64,000 nucleotides of DNA from Cyclobacterium sp. SYSU L10401 (GTDB taxonomy: Bacteria > Bacteroidota > Bacteroidia > Cytophagales > Cyclobacteriaceae): NCBI RefSeq assembly GCF_010993705.1, contig NZ_WOFO01000002.1, positions 1 through 64,000 of the forward strand. The letters are read 5' to 3'. The position numbers were made by a program, and so were the translations under genes. Shown here piece after piece: positions 27,389 through 37,092 of this stretch (positions are counted from its first letter, which is position 1; each line of letters opens with the position of its first letter). The notes below the pieces were generated by a model. That model saw nothing but the letters and a program-made list of their open reading frames with translations. It did not search any database and was not told where the DNA came from.

Positions 27389-28204
27389 ATGTCTCAACTA
27401 TTTTCAGTAAAAAACAAAGTAATCATTATCAGTGGTGGAACAGGGGTGTTGGGCAAAGCCCTGGCCAAACACCTGGCCAAGGAGGGGGCGCAGATGATCA
27501 TCCTGGGCCGAAACCAACAAAAAGTAGCCGATCTGGTCAACGAAATAAAGGATGAGGGAGGATTTGCCTTTCCGGCGGTGGCAGACGTCACCAAAGAGGC
27601 AGAAATCATCCAGGTAAAAGAGCAATTGGAAAAATCCTTTGAACAGATCGACGGACTGATCAATGCCGCTGGTGGCAATATGCCGGGTGCGACAGTGATG
27701 CCGGATCAATTTTTCACAGACCTCTCTTCAGAGGCGGTCAAGTCCATCATGGATCTGAATTACATGGGTACTTTTTTGCCAACCAAGGTTTTTTTACCGC
27801 TACTGATCAAAAATAAAAAAGCATCCATCATCAATATCTCCTCCATGGCGGCCAGTCGGCCCATGACCCGGGTGATGGGATATGCTTCAGCCAAAGCCGC
27901 CATTGACAACATGACCAAATGGATGTCGGTAGAATTCGCCAAAAAATACGGAGAAGGGATTCGTGTCAATGCCGTGGCTCCCGGATTCTTTCTTACTGCA
28001 CAAAATGAGCGCCTGCTGACCAATAAGGATGGCAGCCTGACCGAAAGAGGAAACCTGATCAAGGAACATACCCCCATGGCCAGATTTGGAAAACCGGAAG
28101 AACTTTTCGGAGCTGTGCAATGGCTCAGCAGCGAGGCATCAAAATTTGTAACAGGAACCATAACCGAAGTGGATGGAGGCTTCAGTGCATTTTCAGGAGT
28201 ATGA
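27389..28204 (+). CDS. SDR-family D-mannonate (fructuronate) oxidoreductase
   Basis: A 271-aa classical short-chain dehydrogenase. It has the NAD(P)-binding glycine motif GGTGVLGKA near residue 17, the NAAGGN segment, the catalytic serine in ISSMAAS, and Y-A-S-A-K. Position between uxaA and uxuA, with its stop overlapping the uxuA start (ATGA), points to the SDR type of mannonate oxidoreductase (as B. subtilis YjmF), which reduces fructuronate to mannonate. The insertion after the active site ([22 protein letters not shown]) is characteristic of that SDR subgroup. Activity with tagaturonate is possible and would link it to UxaA as well. Confidence 0.8.
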   Translation: MSQLFSVKNKVIIISGGTGVLGKALAKHLAKEGAQMIILGRNQQKVADLVNEIKDEGGFAFPAVADVTKEAEIIQVKEQLEKSFEQIDGLINAAGGNMPGATVMPDQFFTDLSSEAVKSIMDLNYMGTFLPTKVFLPLLIKNKKASIINISSMAASRPMTRVMGYASAKAAIDNMTKWMSVEFAKKYGEGIRVNAVAPGFFLTAQNERLLTNKDGSLTERGNLIKEHTPMARFGKPEELFGAVQWLSSEASKFVTGTITEVDGGFSAFSGV

Positions 28205-29391
28205 GCAAAGTTGACAAACCAATAATGATGGAGCAAACCATGCGCTGGTATGGTCCCAATGATCCGGTAAGTCTGGCCGATATACGACAATCCGGTGCTA
28301 CCGGAATTGTAACTGCCCTGCACCAGATCCCCAATGGAGAAGCATGGCCCAGAGAAGCCATTCGGGAACAAAAAAACCTAATCGAACAAGCCGGCCTTAC
28401 CTGGTCTGTGGTGGAAAGTGTACCGGTACACGAAAACATCAAAACCCGATCGGGCAATTTCGAACAATACATTAAAAACTATCAGGAAAGCATCCGAAAC
28501 CTGGCAGCAGAAGGGGTCCATACCGTTTGTTATAACTTTATGCCCATCCTGGACTGGACCCGAACCAATCTGGCCTATCTCCTGCCGGATGGTTCCAGGG
28601 CTTTGCGATTTGAAATGAAGGCCATTGCGGCTTTCGATGTGCACATTTTAAAACGTCCCGGCGCATCTAAGGACTACCCGGAAGAAATGCTTCAACTGGC
28701 AAAAACTTATTTTGAAGCTTTGAGTAGTGAGGATAAGGACAAGCTGGTGAACACCATCATTGCGGGATTGCCCGGAGCAGAAGCAGGCTATTCGGTAGAA
28801 GATTTTCAGGACGCCCTGAACACTTATGATGGCATAGATGCCGCCACTTTGGGAAATAACCTGAATGCCTTTCTGAGTGAGATTGTACCGGTAGCGGAGG
28901 AAAACAAGGTTTTCCTTTGCATTCATCCTGATGATCCCCCCTACCCCATTTTTGGATTGCCAAGAGTGGTCAGCACTGCCGCTGATTACGACCGCATCCT
29001 CCAAGCCAACGACAGTCCCTACAATGGCTTTACCTTTTGCACCGGGTCTTTGGGCGTAAGGGCGGACAATGATTTGCCGGCAATGGTAACGCAATACGGA
29101 GATTACATCCATTTCCTGCACCTCAGAAGTACGCAGAGAGACGAGGAAGGTAATTTTTATGAAGCCAATCATCTGGAAGGCAATGTGCCCATGGCCGAAG
29201 TGGTTGAAGCCATCATCAGGCTACAACAAAGGCGGGGCAAATCCTTACCCATGCGGCCCGACCATGGCCACCAGATGTTGGATGATTTGGGAAAAGTGAC
29301 CAACCCGGGCTATTCTGCCATTGGCAGGCTCAGGGGACTGGCCGAGTTAAGGGGTTTGGAAATTGGCCTCGCAAGAAGTATTTTTGATTAA
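28201..29391 (+). CDS. uxuA: Mannonate dehydratase
   Basis: About 396 aa, TIM-barrel metalloenzyme that dehydrates D-mannonate to 2-keto-3-deoxygluconate. Recognisable UxuA sequence includes [75 protein letters not shown] and [12 protein letters not shown]; the histidines, cysteine and aspartate in these supply the metal site. The ATG at 28201 overlaps the SDR stop by 4 bp and is preferred over the upstream in-frame start at 28120, which would lie inside the SDR gene. Confidence 0.95.
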   Translation: MSKVDKPIMMEQTMRWYGPNDPVSLADIRQSGATGIVTALHQIPNGEAWPREAIREQKNLIEQAGLTWSVVESVPVHENIKTRSGNFEQYIKNYQESIRNLAAEGVHTVCYNFMPILDWTRTNLAYLLPDGSRALRFEMKAIAAFDVHILKRPGASKDYPEEMLQLAKTYFEALSSEDKDKLVNTIIAGLPGAEAGYSVEDFQDALNTYDGIDAATLGNNLNAFLSEIVPVAEENKVFLCIHPDDPPYPIFGLPRVVSTAADYDRILQANDSPYNGFTFCTGSLGVRADNDLPAMVTQYGDYIHFLHLRSTQRDEEGNFYEANHLEGNVPMAEVVEAIIRLQQRRGKSLPMRPDHGHQMLDDLGKVTNPGYSAIGRLRGLAELRGLEIGLARSIFD

Positions 29392-29443
29392 ATATTGAAA
29401 GCAATAAATTAAAGTCAATATATCAACTAACCTGAAAATAGTT

Positions 29444-30802
29444 ATGAGTGAGAAAACAAATGGCAGAAGAGATTTTATAAAAAAATCCGCCATGACCACC
29501 ATGGGCATTTCTGCCCTGGGAGCTGTTGGATTTTCTGCCAAAAGTTATGGCAAAATTCTGGGTGCAAACGACCGGTTGAACATTGCCATAGCAGGTTTGG
29601 GCCGAAGATTGGGTGCTTTTTACAACCCCATTGGGCTGAAATCCAGTAATGTCAATCTAATGTATCTCTGTGATGTGATGCAGTCTCAAAGAGAAAAAGC
29701 AGCTAAAAATTTTGAAAAACACATTGATTACAAACCAAAGCTGGAAAACAGTATCCTGAAGGTGATAGAGGACCAGGAGGTAGATGCCCTGATCAATGCT
29801 ACTCCGGATCACTGGCATGCTCCGGGAACCTGGCTGGCCCTGGAGGCTGGCAAACACGTTTATGTAGAGAAACCTTGTAGCCATAATCCTTACGAAGGAG
29901 AACTGCTGGTCGCCTACCAGAAACAATATGGAAAAGTGGTGCAAATGGGTAATCAACAACGCTCTGCTCCTGAAAGCATCGAAATCATCAAGGCCATACA
30001 TGAGGGTGCCATAGGTGATGTGTATAAAGCCACGGCCTTTTATAACTCCGCCAGAGGTGAAGTACCCAACCAGACAAAAGCAGCCCCGCCGCAAGGTTTG
30101 GATTGGGAACTGTTTCAAGGGCCTGCCCCAAGAAGGGAGTACACCGACGATACCTGGAATTACAACTGGCACTGGTATGGCTGGGATTATGGTACCGCAG
30201 AAACAGGCAATAATGCCACCCATGAGCTGGATGTAGCCCGATGGGCCCTGCAAGTTGACTTTCCGGAAAAGGTAATGGTCGATTCAGGTAAATACCACTG
30301 GCCGAATGATGGCTGGGAAATGTACGATACCATGGATGCGGTGTTCAAATTCTCCGGCAACCGCACCATTCAGTGGGACGGCAAAAGCCGAAACGGACAC
30401 AATACCTATGGACCCGGAAGAGGTACCGTCATCTATGGTACCGATGGTTCGGTATATGTAGACCGCGGCGGATACAAACATTTTGACAGAAGCGGAAAAG
30501 TGGTCAAAACCAATGAATCCGGTGGTAGCGAGGCCGGAACTGCCCTTGGCGGTGGCGGCGACATGTCCACCCTGCACGTGGTCAATTTCTTTGAAGCCAT
30601 TCGGGGAAAACAAACGCAAAACAGCCCCATCGATGAAGGTGCAAAATCCGTGTTGCTTTGCCACTTGGCAAACATCGCTTCCCGAACAGGCGAAGTATTG
30701 GAATGCGATTCCTCCAATGGGCACATCAAAAATAGCAACCAAGCCAGTAAGCTGTGGAAACGAGAATACGAAAAAGGATGGGAACCTAAACTCAAGGTAT
30801 AG
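29444..30802 (+). CDS. Gfo/Idh/MocA family oxidoreductase with Tat signal
   Basis: A 452-aa NAD(P)-dependent sugar oxidoreductase homologue. The N-terminus carries a twin-arginine signal (GRRDFIKKSAMTTMGISALG), so it is exported folded with cofactor. The Rossmann domain follows with LNIAIAGLGRR near residue 45, TPDHWHAPGTWLALEAGKHVYVEKP (the EKP motif), then the C-terminal substrate domain with ELDVARWALQ. Exported Gfo/Idh/MocA proteins are common in Bacteroidota and act on sugar or glycoside substrates with tightly bound NAD. It is the last gene of the uxaA unit and is followed by a terminator. Substrate unknown. Confidence 0.88.
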   Translation: MSEKTNGRRDFIKKSAMTTMGISALGAVGFSAKSYGKILGANDRLNIAIAGLGRRLGAFYNPIGLKSSNVNLMYLCDVMQSQREKAAKNFEKHIDYKPKLENSILKVIEDQEVDALINATPDHWHAPGTWLALEAGKHVYVEKPCSHNPYEGELLVAYQKQYGKVVQMGNQQRSAPESIEIIKAIHEGAIGDVYKATAFYNSARGEVPNQTKAAPPQGLDWELFQGPAPRREYTDDTWNYNWHWYGWDYGTAETGNNATHELDVARWALQVDFPEKVMVDSGKYHWPNDGWEMYDTMDAVFKFSGNRTIQWDGKSRNGHNTYGPGRGTVIYGTDGSVYVDRGGYKHFDRSGKVVKTNESGGSEAGTALGGGGDMSTLHVVNFFEAIRGKQTQNSPIDEGAKSVLLCHLANIASRTGEVLECDSSNGHIKNSNQASKLWKREYEKGWEPKLKV

Positions 30803-30837
30803 GCCCCTCCTTCTTTACCACCTACAAACCACCAATT

Positions 30838-30865
30838 ATCCCCGGTACAGCCGGGGATTTTTTTT
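30838..30865 (+). terminator. Intrinsic terminator after the uronate operon
   Basis: An 8-bp stem ATCCCCGG / CCGGGGAT with a 5-nt loop is followed by a T run of eight. It lies 36 bp after the Gfo/Idh/MocA stop and closes the uxaA-SDR-uxuA-Gfo/Idh/MocA transcription unit. Confidence 0.9.
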
Positions 30866-31020
30866 ACCCACGCATTTTTGCACGACGGACGAGCGGACGT
30901 TCAAAACGCCGGGAATGATTCCACGACTCTCTCCTTTTATGGGACGCCACACAAGGTCGGCCAGGTGTACCCGCAAAAAAGGCATCAGCAGAAGTTACCA
31001 GCAAGGAAATAACAACCCTA

Positions 31021-32429
31021 TCAACGCAAAGGAGCAGCACGTGGACCAAGTTTTTGCAGGTACCGACCGTAGCGATTCATCACCCAGAGATGTAGGCGCG
31101 CCTGGGTAGAGACGTACAGGTACCAGGGTATTTTGGGAACAAATTCGTGAATGGCCGTAATGATGTACTTACCTCCCAGCACTTCTCGGAATTCCAGCCA
31201 TCCGTAATCCGGACGACCGACCAGCCAGCCCCCACTGATGTAAAACAATTGCCTTTTCTTCTCACTTCGGTCTTTGATCCAGCTTAGTTGCAACATGGGA
31301 ACGGTGATAAAAAAAAGGTAAAAACTGACCACGCCTTCCCGATTTTCCCGGGCCTTGACAATCGATTTGAAAAACGTTGGCAGCCAAACTTTGTAACGAT
31401 TGGAAGCCCAATAGGCACTTTTACCAAAGGTATTGGAAAGCCGCTGAATGCTTCTTACGGTATTTTCCCGACGACCCAGGGGTATAAATGTTGGTAACAG
31501 CGGTTCCCGTCCGGAACGCAAGGCGATATTCACCGATTCCTCATACGACTGGTACGCGATGGGAAATTCCCGAAAGGCCAATTCATCGGAGACGGTCATG
31601 GTATGTTTGAGGCTTTCCACCAGTGGGGATACCAACTGCGCCGGACTCTCGCCAAAATAGCCCACCCAGAGTTTGGAGAGGCCCGGGGAAAAAACGGCAC
31701 GGAAAAAATATACCGCTTTTTGCCCATCACTGCGGCGGTTTTCAGCATCATCTCCTGGTAAGACATGACTTCCGGGGAGCCAATTTCAATGGCTTTTCCA
31801 AAGACATTCGGATTTCCAAGGCAGCCGTCAATAATGGTCAGCGTATCCTGCAGGGAGATGGGTTGGGTTTTGGATTCCGTCCATTTCGGACAGATCATTA
31901 CCGGTAATTTTTCGACCAGGTTTTTGATCATTTGGAAGGAAGATCCACCGGGACCCACGATGATACTCGCCCGGAGGGCCGTGAGGGCAGCAGTGCCATA
32001 AGCCAGCGTTTTTTCTACTTCCAAGCGGCTCCTAAGGTGCCGGGACCAGGTGCTCTCCGGTTCGTTTTTTGGCAGAATGCCTCCCAAATAAACCACTTGC
32101 TCGACCCCGTTGGCCGAAGCTGCCCGGGCAAAATTGTCGGCCAGCAAAAGGTCCGTATCCTCAAAGCTCCCCTGATTCAAACGGGTGGACGCATTCATGG
32201 AATGTACCAGATACAGCGCATAATCAACTCCCTCCAGGGCTTTTTGTGTAGAACTGATCGAATACAATTCCACCTGCCGCCATTCGATTTCGGGATAGGG
32301 ATTGTCCTGTACCTCCCTCCTGCTCAAACCAATAATATGGTAATTGTCCTTAAATCGCTCCATAAACCAACGACCGATATACCCCGTCGCACCGGCGATG
32401 GCCAGCACCTTTTTTTTCCCGTTTTCCAT
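31021..32429 (-). pseudogene. SDR (NAD(P)-binding) + DUF2867 protein, split by a frameshift
   Basis: Two overlapping frames together encode one protein of about 470 aa. The first (start 32429) has the Rossmann motif GATGYIG and an atypical SDR/NmrA-like domain with VYLGGILPK and RASIIVGPGGSSF. The second (ending 31021) carries the remainder, KLWVGYFGESPAQLVSPLVESL through the DUF2867 region. The reading frame changes at a run of six T residues on the coding strand (plus-strand A run, 31689-31694); one extra base there would join VPFF to SPGLSKLW in a single frame. A pseudogene, a sequencing error in the homopolymer, or -1 ribosomal slippage on U6 are all possible. The family is a predicted NAD(P)-dependent epimerase/reductase of unknown substrate. 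Confidence 0.75.
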
Positions 32430-32564
32430 TGACTACCTAACTGGCGTTCACCCAAATTGTTGATGAAGAATTAAGGTAATGCGATAAATGTATTTTATTG
32501 CTACCGGGATTTATTTATCTTAAAAATTCGATTTCATCTTTCTTATAACTGATTCCCAACTAAA

Positions 32565-34040
32565 ATGAGCCGGTTCTTCTTGATTGCCCTACTATGTTTG
32601 ACATGCAGCTCCCTCCCTGCCCAAAACCAAATTCAGCCCCATGCTAAAAATCCCCATTATTTCTCTTGGGGAAGTACGCCGGTATTTTTGATCGGGGCAG
32701 CTGGCTTCCACAGCTGGGCACCCGTCAGTCGTCCCGGAACCGCCCAGATGGAGCAACAATTGGAAAGAATGGGCAATTTGATCGATGAAATCAACAGCCC
32801 ACACATCATGGGATTGGTCCGTTGGCTACCCTATGACCCCATGAACCACCTGCATGACGGCACCGTAAAGCGTGTGCTGCAGCCATGGAAACAGGACGCT
32901 GACGGCAGGTACGATTTAAGTCAATTTTCTGTGGAATGGGAAACCCGACTAAAAAAATTGTTGGAAAGTGCCCTGAAAAAAAGAATCATCGTCGTTCTGG
33001 AACTGTGGGATGACTGGTCCGTCACCCGTGGTCCGGAAGGGGCCTATGATCCCGGGGATAATTTTGGTTGGAACGGGCATCCTTTTAACCCCAACAACAA
33101 CATCTACTACGATGAGCAAAGCCTACCTGCCAGTACCCTGGCCTGTGCCGCACCCTTCTATCAGACCCTGCCATCAAAATCCAATAATCAGGAGGTATTT
33201 CACTATCAAAAACTATATATTGACCGGCTTTTAGGCATCATCGAGCCCTATCCCCATATCCTGCTAAACGTCAACAATGAAAGCCGGGCAGATCTGGAAT
33301 GGAGTCGCTTTTGGGCGGGTTATGTGAAAGAGAAGTTTCCGATGGTCGGAGACATGCCCTCTACCAATAGGAAGGATGGCGGAGGGGAATGTGAGGATGA
33401 CTTCAACCCCATGACCCTGGCATTGGATGAGCTATATGGATTTGTGGATATTTCCCAGGGGGTTTCGGGGCATGAATTCAACAGTCCGCAAGCCCAGGCC
33501 ATCGAAGGAGGAAAGCGAATCAGGCAGTACCGGGAAGCCATGAAGGCAAACGGCCAGGTCAAGCCTTTGCTGGTCTCCAAGGACTACACCCGGGATGAAA
33601 ATGGTGGAGACATCGTCATTTGGAGCCGGTTTATCAACGGTACCGCCAGTACCCGCTTTCACCGGCCGGCAGCCGAAACCCCAGCTTCCGTAGTGGACTA
33701 CCAGCACGCAGCCATGTTGCGCCTGGGTAAATTTGTATCCGGACTGCCCTTCTGGGAATTATCTCCCCATCCCGAGCTCCTTTCCTCCTTACCCGATGGG
33801 ATGGCTGCCAACGTACTCAGTAATGGGCTGGATGTTCTGGCGATTCAATTGCTGGATGGGAAAGCAAATGCCACCATGGACCTGGAGCTGCCTGAGGGCA
33901 GTTGGAAAATTTCATGGATCAATCCATCAACCGGTTTGCAAATGAAGGAAGAAACCATCCAACATTCCACCAAACGGCTGTCAGTCCGGATACCTGCCGA
34001 TTCTCCTCATTTGATTGTTCATATGGAAAAGGTGAATTAA
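32565..34040 (+). CDS. Secreted TIM-barrel glycoside-hydrolase-like protein
   Basis: A 491-aa secreted protein (signal peptide MSRFFLIALLCLTCSSLPAQ). Its order of motifs fits a (beta/alpha)8 barrel of the GH-A type: FLIGAAGFHSW at the first strand, RIIVVLELWDDWSVT in the middle, ILLNVNNESRADLEWSRFW where N-E would be the acid/base pair, then LLVSKDYTRDENGG. The C-terminal 90 residues resemble a small beta-sandwich (LPEGSWKISWINPSTG), as in putative collagen/carbohydrate-binding modules following DUF4038-type barrels. No exact CAZy family can be assigned from reading alone. It is divergent from the frameshifted SDR gene and monocistronic. Confidence 0.6.
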   Translation: MSRFFLIALLCLTCSSLPAQNQIQPHAKNPHYFSWGSTPVFLIGAAGFHSWAPVSRPGTAQMEQQLERMGNLIDEINSPHIMGLVRWLPYDPMNHLHDGTVKRVLQPWKQDADGRYDLSQFSVEWETRLKKLLESALKKRIIVVLELWDDWSVTRGPEGAYDPGDNFGWNGHPFNPNNNIYYDEQSLPASTLACAAPFYQTLPSKSNNQEVFHYQKLYIDRLLGIIEPYPHILLNVNNESRADLEWSRFWAGYVKEKFPMVGDMPSTNRKDGGGECEDDFNPMTLALDELYGFVDISQGVSGHEFNSPQAQAIEGGKRIRQYREAMKANGQVKPLLVSKDYTRDENGGDIVIWSRFINGTASTRFHRPAAETPASVVDYQHAAMLRLGKFVSGLPFWELSPHPELLSSLPDGMAANVLSNGLDVLAIQLLDGKANATMDLELPEGSWKISWINPSTGLQMKEETIQHSTKRLSVRIPADSPHLIVHMEKVN

Positions 34041-34181
34041 TAAAATTTTCAATACCGTCGGGATAAAAAAATTAACTACCTTGATTTCTTTGTCTGGATA
34101 TTCAGCTTCTTTCCTTTTTCATAAAACTAAATTTTGAATCAAATTAACCAGAAAATCGTTTAATTGGCAAATAGTAAAAAT

Positions 34182-34346
34182 ATGGTTACAATCATAAAAA
34201 AGGGTTCTGACAAAAAGGAGGTTGAAAAAGCACTTTCTAAAATTAAGCGCAAAAAGAAATTTGATGCCTATAAATATTGTGGGACACTTAGCTTGAAGGA
34301 AGATCCTTTGGAGATTCAGAAAAAAATGAGAGATGAGTGGGAATAG
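34182..34346 (+). CDS. Small antitoxin-like protein
   Basis: A 54-residue protein of a Bacteroidota family found upstream of PIN-domain (VapC-like) toxins: MVTIIKKGSDKKEVEKALSK, a KRKKKFDAYKYCG turn and the end KEDPLEIQKKMRDEWE. The ATG at 34182 is used; the in-frame TTG at 34164 is not needed. The usual arrangement is a toxin ORF overlapping the 3' end and starting MSGN. Here such a start is present at 34333 (overlap 14 bp), but what follows is not a PIN domain. So this appears to be an orphan antitoxin. Confidence 0.65.
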   Translation: MVTIIKKGSDKKEVEKALSKIKRKKKFDAYKYCGTLSLKEDPLEIQKKMRDEWE

Positions 34347-34470
34347 TATTAGCTTCTGCTCCTTTCTACTACACCTGGCCGAGGTGCTACATTCCACGGT
34401 AGGCTATCTCCTCTGGGAAACTGAAGAGACTGTAACTTCTCAAGAACCCATCCATGATGAGGTACCTTAA
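34333..34470 (+). pseudogene. Degraded toxin remnant next to the antitoxin
   Basis: A 45-codon frame that starts MSGNS and overlaps the antitoxin end by 14 bp, the expected position of a partner toxin. After the start the sequence shows no LLDTN-type PIN motif and soon stops. It is best read as the start codon region of a lost toxin fused to unrelated DNA. This is an inference from position and the MSGN start only. Confidence 0.35.
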
Positions 34471-34561
34471 CGGAATCGCAAATTTCCCCGAACTTGACAA
34501 GCAGTATATCCTTTACCTACTTAATGTTATGATCAAAAACGCAAAGCTAAAGGCCATCTGA
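34436..34561 (+). pseudogene. C-terminal remnant resembling an XRE-type regulator
   Basis: A frame open only from a stop at 34433 reads FPELDKQYILYLLNVMIKNA and ends at 34561. The LDKQYILYLLNVMIKN segment resembles the C-terminal helix of small XRE-family DNA-binding proteins of Bacteroidota. No helix-turn-helix is left upstream. The resemblance is by eye and weak. Confidence 0.25.
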
Positions 34562-34571
34562 AAATATCACC

Positions 34572-35084
34572 ATGGAACATTCTGTGAAAATTCCCGTCGT
34601 CGACCAAAAAAGACCCCAACTTCAGAAGATATTAAGGACGGTATTCATTATTTCTTTATTTTTATTTTTCGTTTTGGTTATATTTATTGACAATAATGTC
34701 ATTTTTATCATGCTAATTTTAATTTCTTTCTCCTCATTGCTTTTAATTACGTTTTCAAAACGATTTACCATTAGAGGTTTCCTATTTTTTGACTCTCAAA
34801 AAATTATTTTTAAGAATGAAGAATCTGAGATTAAATTCCTCCTTAACAAAATTCAGAGTATTCACTTAAAATATTACGGATATAAAGGAAAATACGATTT
34901 ATTAAACCCAAAATCGGTGGTTCCCGACGATGGATCAGGAAATTATTTGTCTATAAATTATCCGGAACACAGCAAAAAATACGAATTACTTCTTACTAAG
35001 AGTCATCTAAATTCATTAAAAGAAATAATCCATCAATGGAAAACTAACGATATCTCATTTGAATTAACAGGAAGCTTAGATTAG
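34572..35084 (+). CDS. Hypothetical membrane protein
   Basis: A 170-aa protein, family not recognised. Two closely spaced hydrophobic spans lie at about residues 23-40 and 44-62 (FIISLFLFFVLVIFI, FIMLILISFSSLLLI). The following 105 residues are soluble, with alternating beta pattern (RGFLFFDSQKIIFKNEESEIKFLL, KIQSIHLKYYGYKG), similar in layout to small two-span membrane proteins with a PH-like cytoplasmic domain. Its codon use is AT-richer than that of the surrounding metabolic genes, consistent with recent acquisition in this accessory patch. Confidence 0.6.
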   Translation: MEHSVKIPVVDQKRPQLQKILRTVFIISLFLFFVLVIFIDNNVIFIMLILISFSSLLLITFSKRFTIRGFLFFDSQKIIFKNEESEIKFLLNKIQSIHLKYYGYKGKYDLLNPKSVVPDDGSGNYLSINYPEHSKKYELLLTKSHLNSLKEIIHQWKTNDISFELTGSLD

Positions 35085-35389
35085 CTCAATATATGGCTGA
35101 TTACATTCCAAAAAATTTACAGTATACTCTTGTTGAGGGTCCTTTCGGAAACAGACGAATCGACTATCTCTTACTAAATCCGGCCATAACTTACCCATGC
35201 ACCTGGTGCAATTTCCCTTTAAGGAAGGCTCAATTTGGTGCCCGCCATGATGGATATTTCTCCGTATCGCTAGCTTTACACCTTAGAACCCGTTCATTCC
35301 ATACAACTGAAATTAAAAGATGATCAATCCTTTCCGGATAAAATAGGGCTTATTCGGAAAAAGGTGGGATAGGCAAGCAATCATCAGCA
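35085..35389. other. Intergenic, no supported gene
   Basis: 305 bp between the hypothetical membrane protein and the convergent DUF4221-like gene. A 76-codon frame at 35093-35323 has no recognisable domain, and its amino-acid content late in the frame (RARHDG, LRTRSFHTTEIKR) looks non-genic. No hairpin or RNA was recognised. Confidence 0.4.
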
Positions 35390-36601
35390 TCACAGATCAA
35401 AGACAACAAATCCTAGTTCATCCGAAAAATTCTGACATACCCAAAGCTTCCCGTCCTTGGCAAAATACTTTACTCGTTCATTATCCAATTCATCAATTTC
35501 CATCTCCGAAATCAAATTAAACTCTGCATCAAAAATTGTCAAAAATACCATTTCCTCTTTTATTTCCGGGAGAAAACTATCATCAATGTAGGTATCTGTG
35601 AATGTTCTTCTGGCAGACAGACGCAAATAACGCTTTTTTACACTATCCCACACCGGGGATTCAAACCGGACTTGCTCCAAAATACGCTGATAATCTTTCC
35701 CTGCCCGACCCCTGGATTTGATTTCTGGACCGTTAGGGGTTTTAGCCCGTTTAGGTGTCTTTTGTGGCTCGTAGTAGACAACTTTCACAAATTCTCCTTC
35801 CGGATTATAAAGTATTATTTCATTTGAATATTCATGGCTTATTTGAATAAAATTCTTGTCCGAGCTGAGTTCGACCACCGGGGGAAAAACGTTATCATCC
35901 CACCTAAGTATAAAATCATGATAAGAGTTTTCAGGGTCATCAAAAGTTTTTACTGTATTTTCTTTGACTGAAAGGACATCCAAATAAACTTTCCCATTTT
36001 TAGAGTCAATATTTACCCCGAACACTTTCAAATCATCGGTACCGGACACCAGCTCTTTTCCTCTATAGAATTGAGTCAATTTCAAACCGTTTGAATCCCT
36101 TGGATCTTCCCAGACCATTCTTTCAATTATGTGGCCATCTTTATCGAACAATGAGGAGCCGGTAATTGATTTAGTGAAAAATAAGCTGTCATTCATCGAT
36201 TGAAGACTATAAATATAATCCCCTACACCATTTGGTCCTTCAGGCTCCAATCGATAGGTTTTGACAAATACATGCCGATCAAGGTCTATTTCGTCAATAG
36301 AAAGATCAAAGTGATTCAACAGAAAAAACGATTTTCTTTCATCATCCAAGGTTAAATGCATCAAATTTCCTCTCAAATCCAAGATCCGTTCTTTTGAGTC
36401 TATGAGAACTGTATCTACTGAATATTCAATGACCTGACTACCTTGTTCGGTACTCCTCTCCTGACAAGATAAGGACAGATAAAACAGTACTGAAAATAAG
36501 AAATACTTCCAATTCCAGAATTTATATAATTCACCCGATTGACGCAGATAATGTAAGCGCTCTTTAATAAGCTCCAACCAATTCAAATTTACCTTTGGCA
36601 T
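35390..36601 (-). CDS. DUF4221-like beta-propeller lipoprotein
   Basis: A 403-aa protein of the DUF4221/six-bladed propeller type seen in Bacteroidota, with unknown function. A hydrophobic segment ending in LSLSC (about residues 30-46) is a lipoprotein signal. It is preceded by an unusually long polar stretch, so the true start may be downstream of 36601. Repeated beta-strand blocks such as GNLMHLTLDDERKSFFLLNH, FVKTYRLEPEGPNGVGDYIY and KVYLDVLSVKEN fit propeller blades. Isolated gene in a patch of accessory DNA. Confidence 0.6.
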   Translation of the reverse strand: MPKVNLNWLELIKERLHYLRQSGELYKFWNWKYFLFSVLFYLSLSCQERSTEQGSQVIEYSVDTVLIDSKERILDLRGNLMHLTLDDERKSFFLLNHFDLSIDEIDLDRHVFVKTYRLEPEGPNGVGDYIYSLQSMNDSLFFTKSITGSSLFDKDGHIIERMVWEDPRDSNGLKLTQFYRGKELVSGTDDLKVFGVNIDSKNGKVYLDVLSVKENTVKTFDDPENSYHDFILRWDDNVFPPVVELSSDKNFIQISHEYSNEIILYNPEGEFVKVVYYEPQKTPKRAKTPNGPEIKSRGRAGKDYQRILEQVRFESPVWDSVKKRYLRLSARRTFTDTYIDDSFLPEIKEEMVFLTIFDAEFNLISEMEIDELDNERVKYFAKDGKLWVCQNFSDELGFVVFDL

Positions 36602-37092
36602 TTCTTCCGTTGGTTAAGTGATTTCCATATCAACTACTCATACATTTAAAGTGCTTCCATTTTACAGCCTTTCATTTATTGACTACCTCCTTTGACGGAT
36701 TAATTTTAAGCAGTACTCGCCTGTTCCCCCAACGCATCAGGAAAATGGGTCCGCTGGCTGAAGATGTTTTCGGGTCGTTTACCTTTGTCATCAGGAAAAC
36801 TTATGAATAAATTAAAAACGCTTAGGCCCCGCACCACCATTTCAATGATTCTAAGCCTTTCCGTTGACCACTTTCCTGGGCCTGGTGGGAGGTAAACAAA
36901 GAACGTTTTGCTTCATCCGTCAACCATAAAGATAGTTTATTCATTTTAAGTTGAAAAGTATCCGTAAAAATTAATCCGCCAATAGGTATGAAAAAGGAGC
37001 GTATTTTGCTGACGACTGATGACAAAAACCGCCTAATCTGAAAAATCTGCCGTTGGTTCAATGTTTATTCTGACGGGAGGTTGGTTATCCTT
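36602..37092. other. Intergenic/accessory DNA without a supported gene
   Basis: 491 bp. A minus-strand frame at 36822-37061 encodes 79 residues without recognisable family, and a plus-strand frame ending at about 36810 reads MGPLAEDVFGSFTFVIRKTYE after a possible upstream start. Either could be a decayed gene, but neither can be supported. No toxin gene for the adjacent antitoxin-like gene (37093-37542) was found here, although this is where it would be expected. Confidence 0.4.

Noticed and set aside
31021-32429. Programmed -1 frameshifting as the explanation for the split SDR gene
   Set aside because: The six T run is slippery but the preceding codon is not an ideal heptamer and no downstream pseudoknot was evident; decay or a homopolymer read error is simpler. 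Kept only as a possibility.
35093-35323. 76-codon plus-strand frame after the hypothetical membrane protein
   Set aside because: No family resemblance and atypical composition; no conserved neighbour relationship.
36822-37061. 79-codon minus-strand frame considered as toxin partner of the fused antitoxin
   Set aside because: No RelE, ParE, HigB, PIN or PemK motifs could be seen, and there is no overlap or usual spacing with the antitoxin gene.
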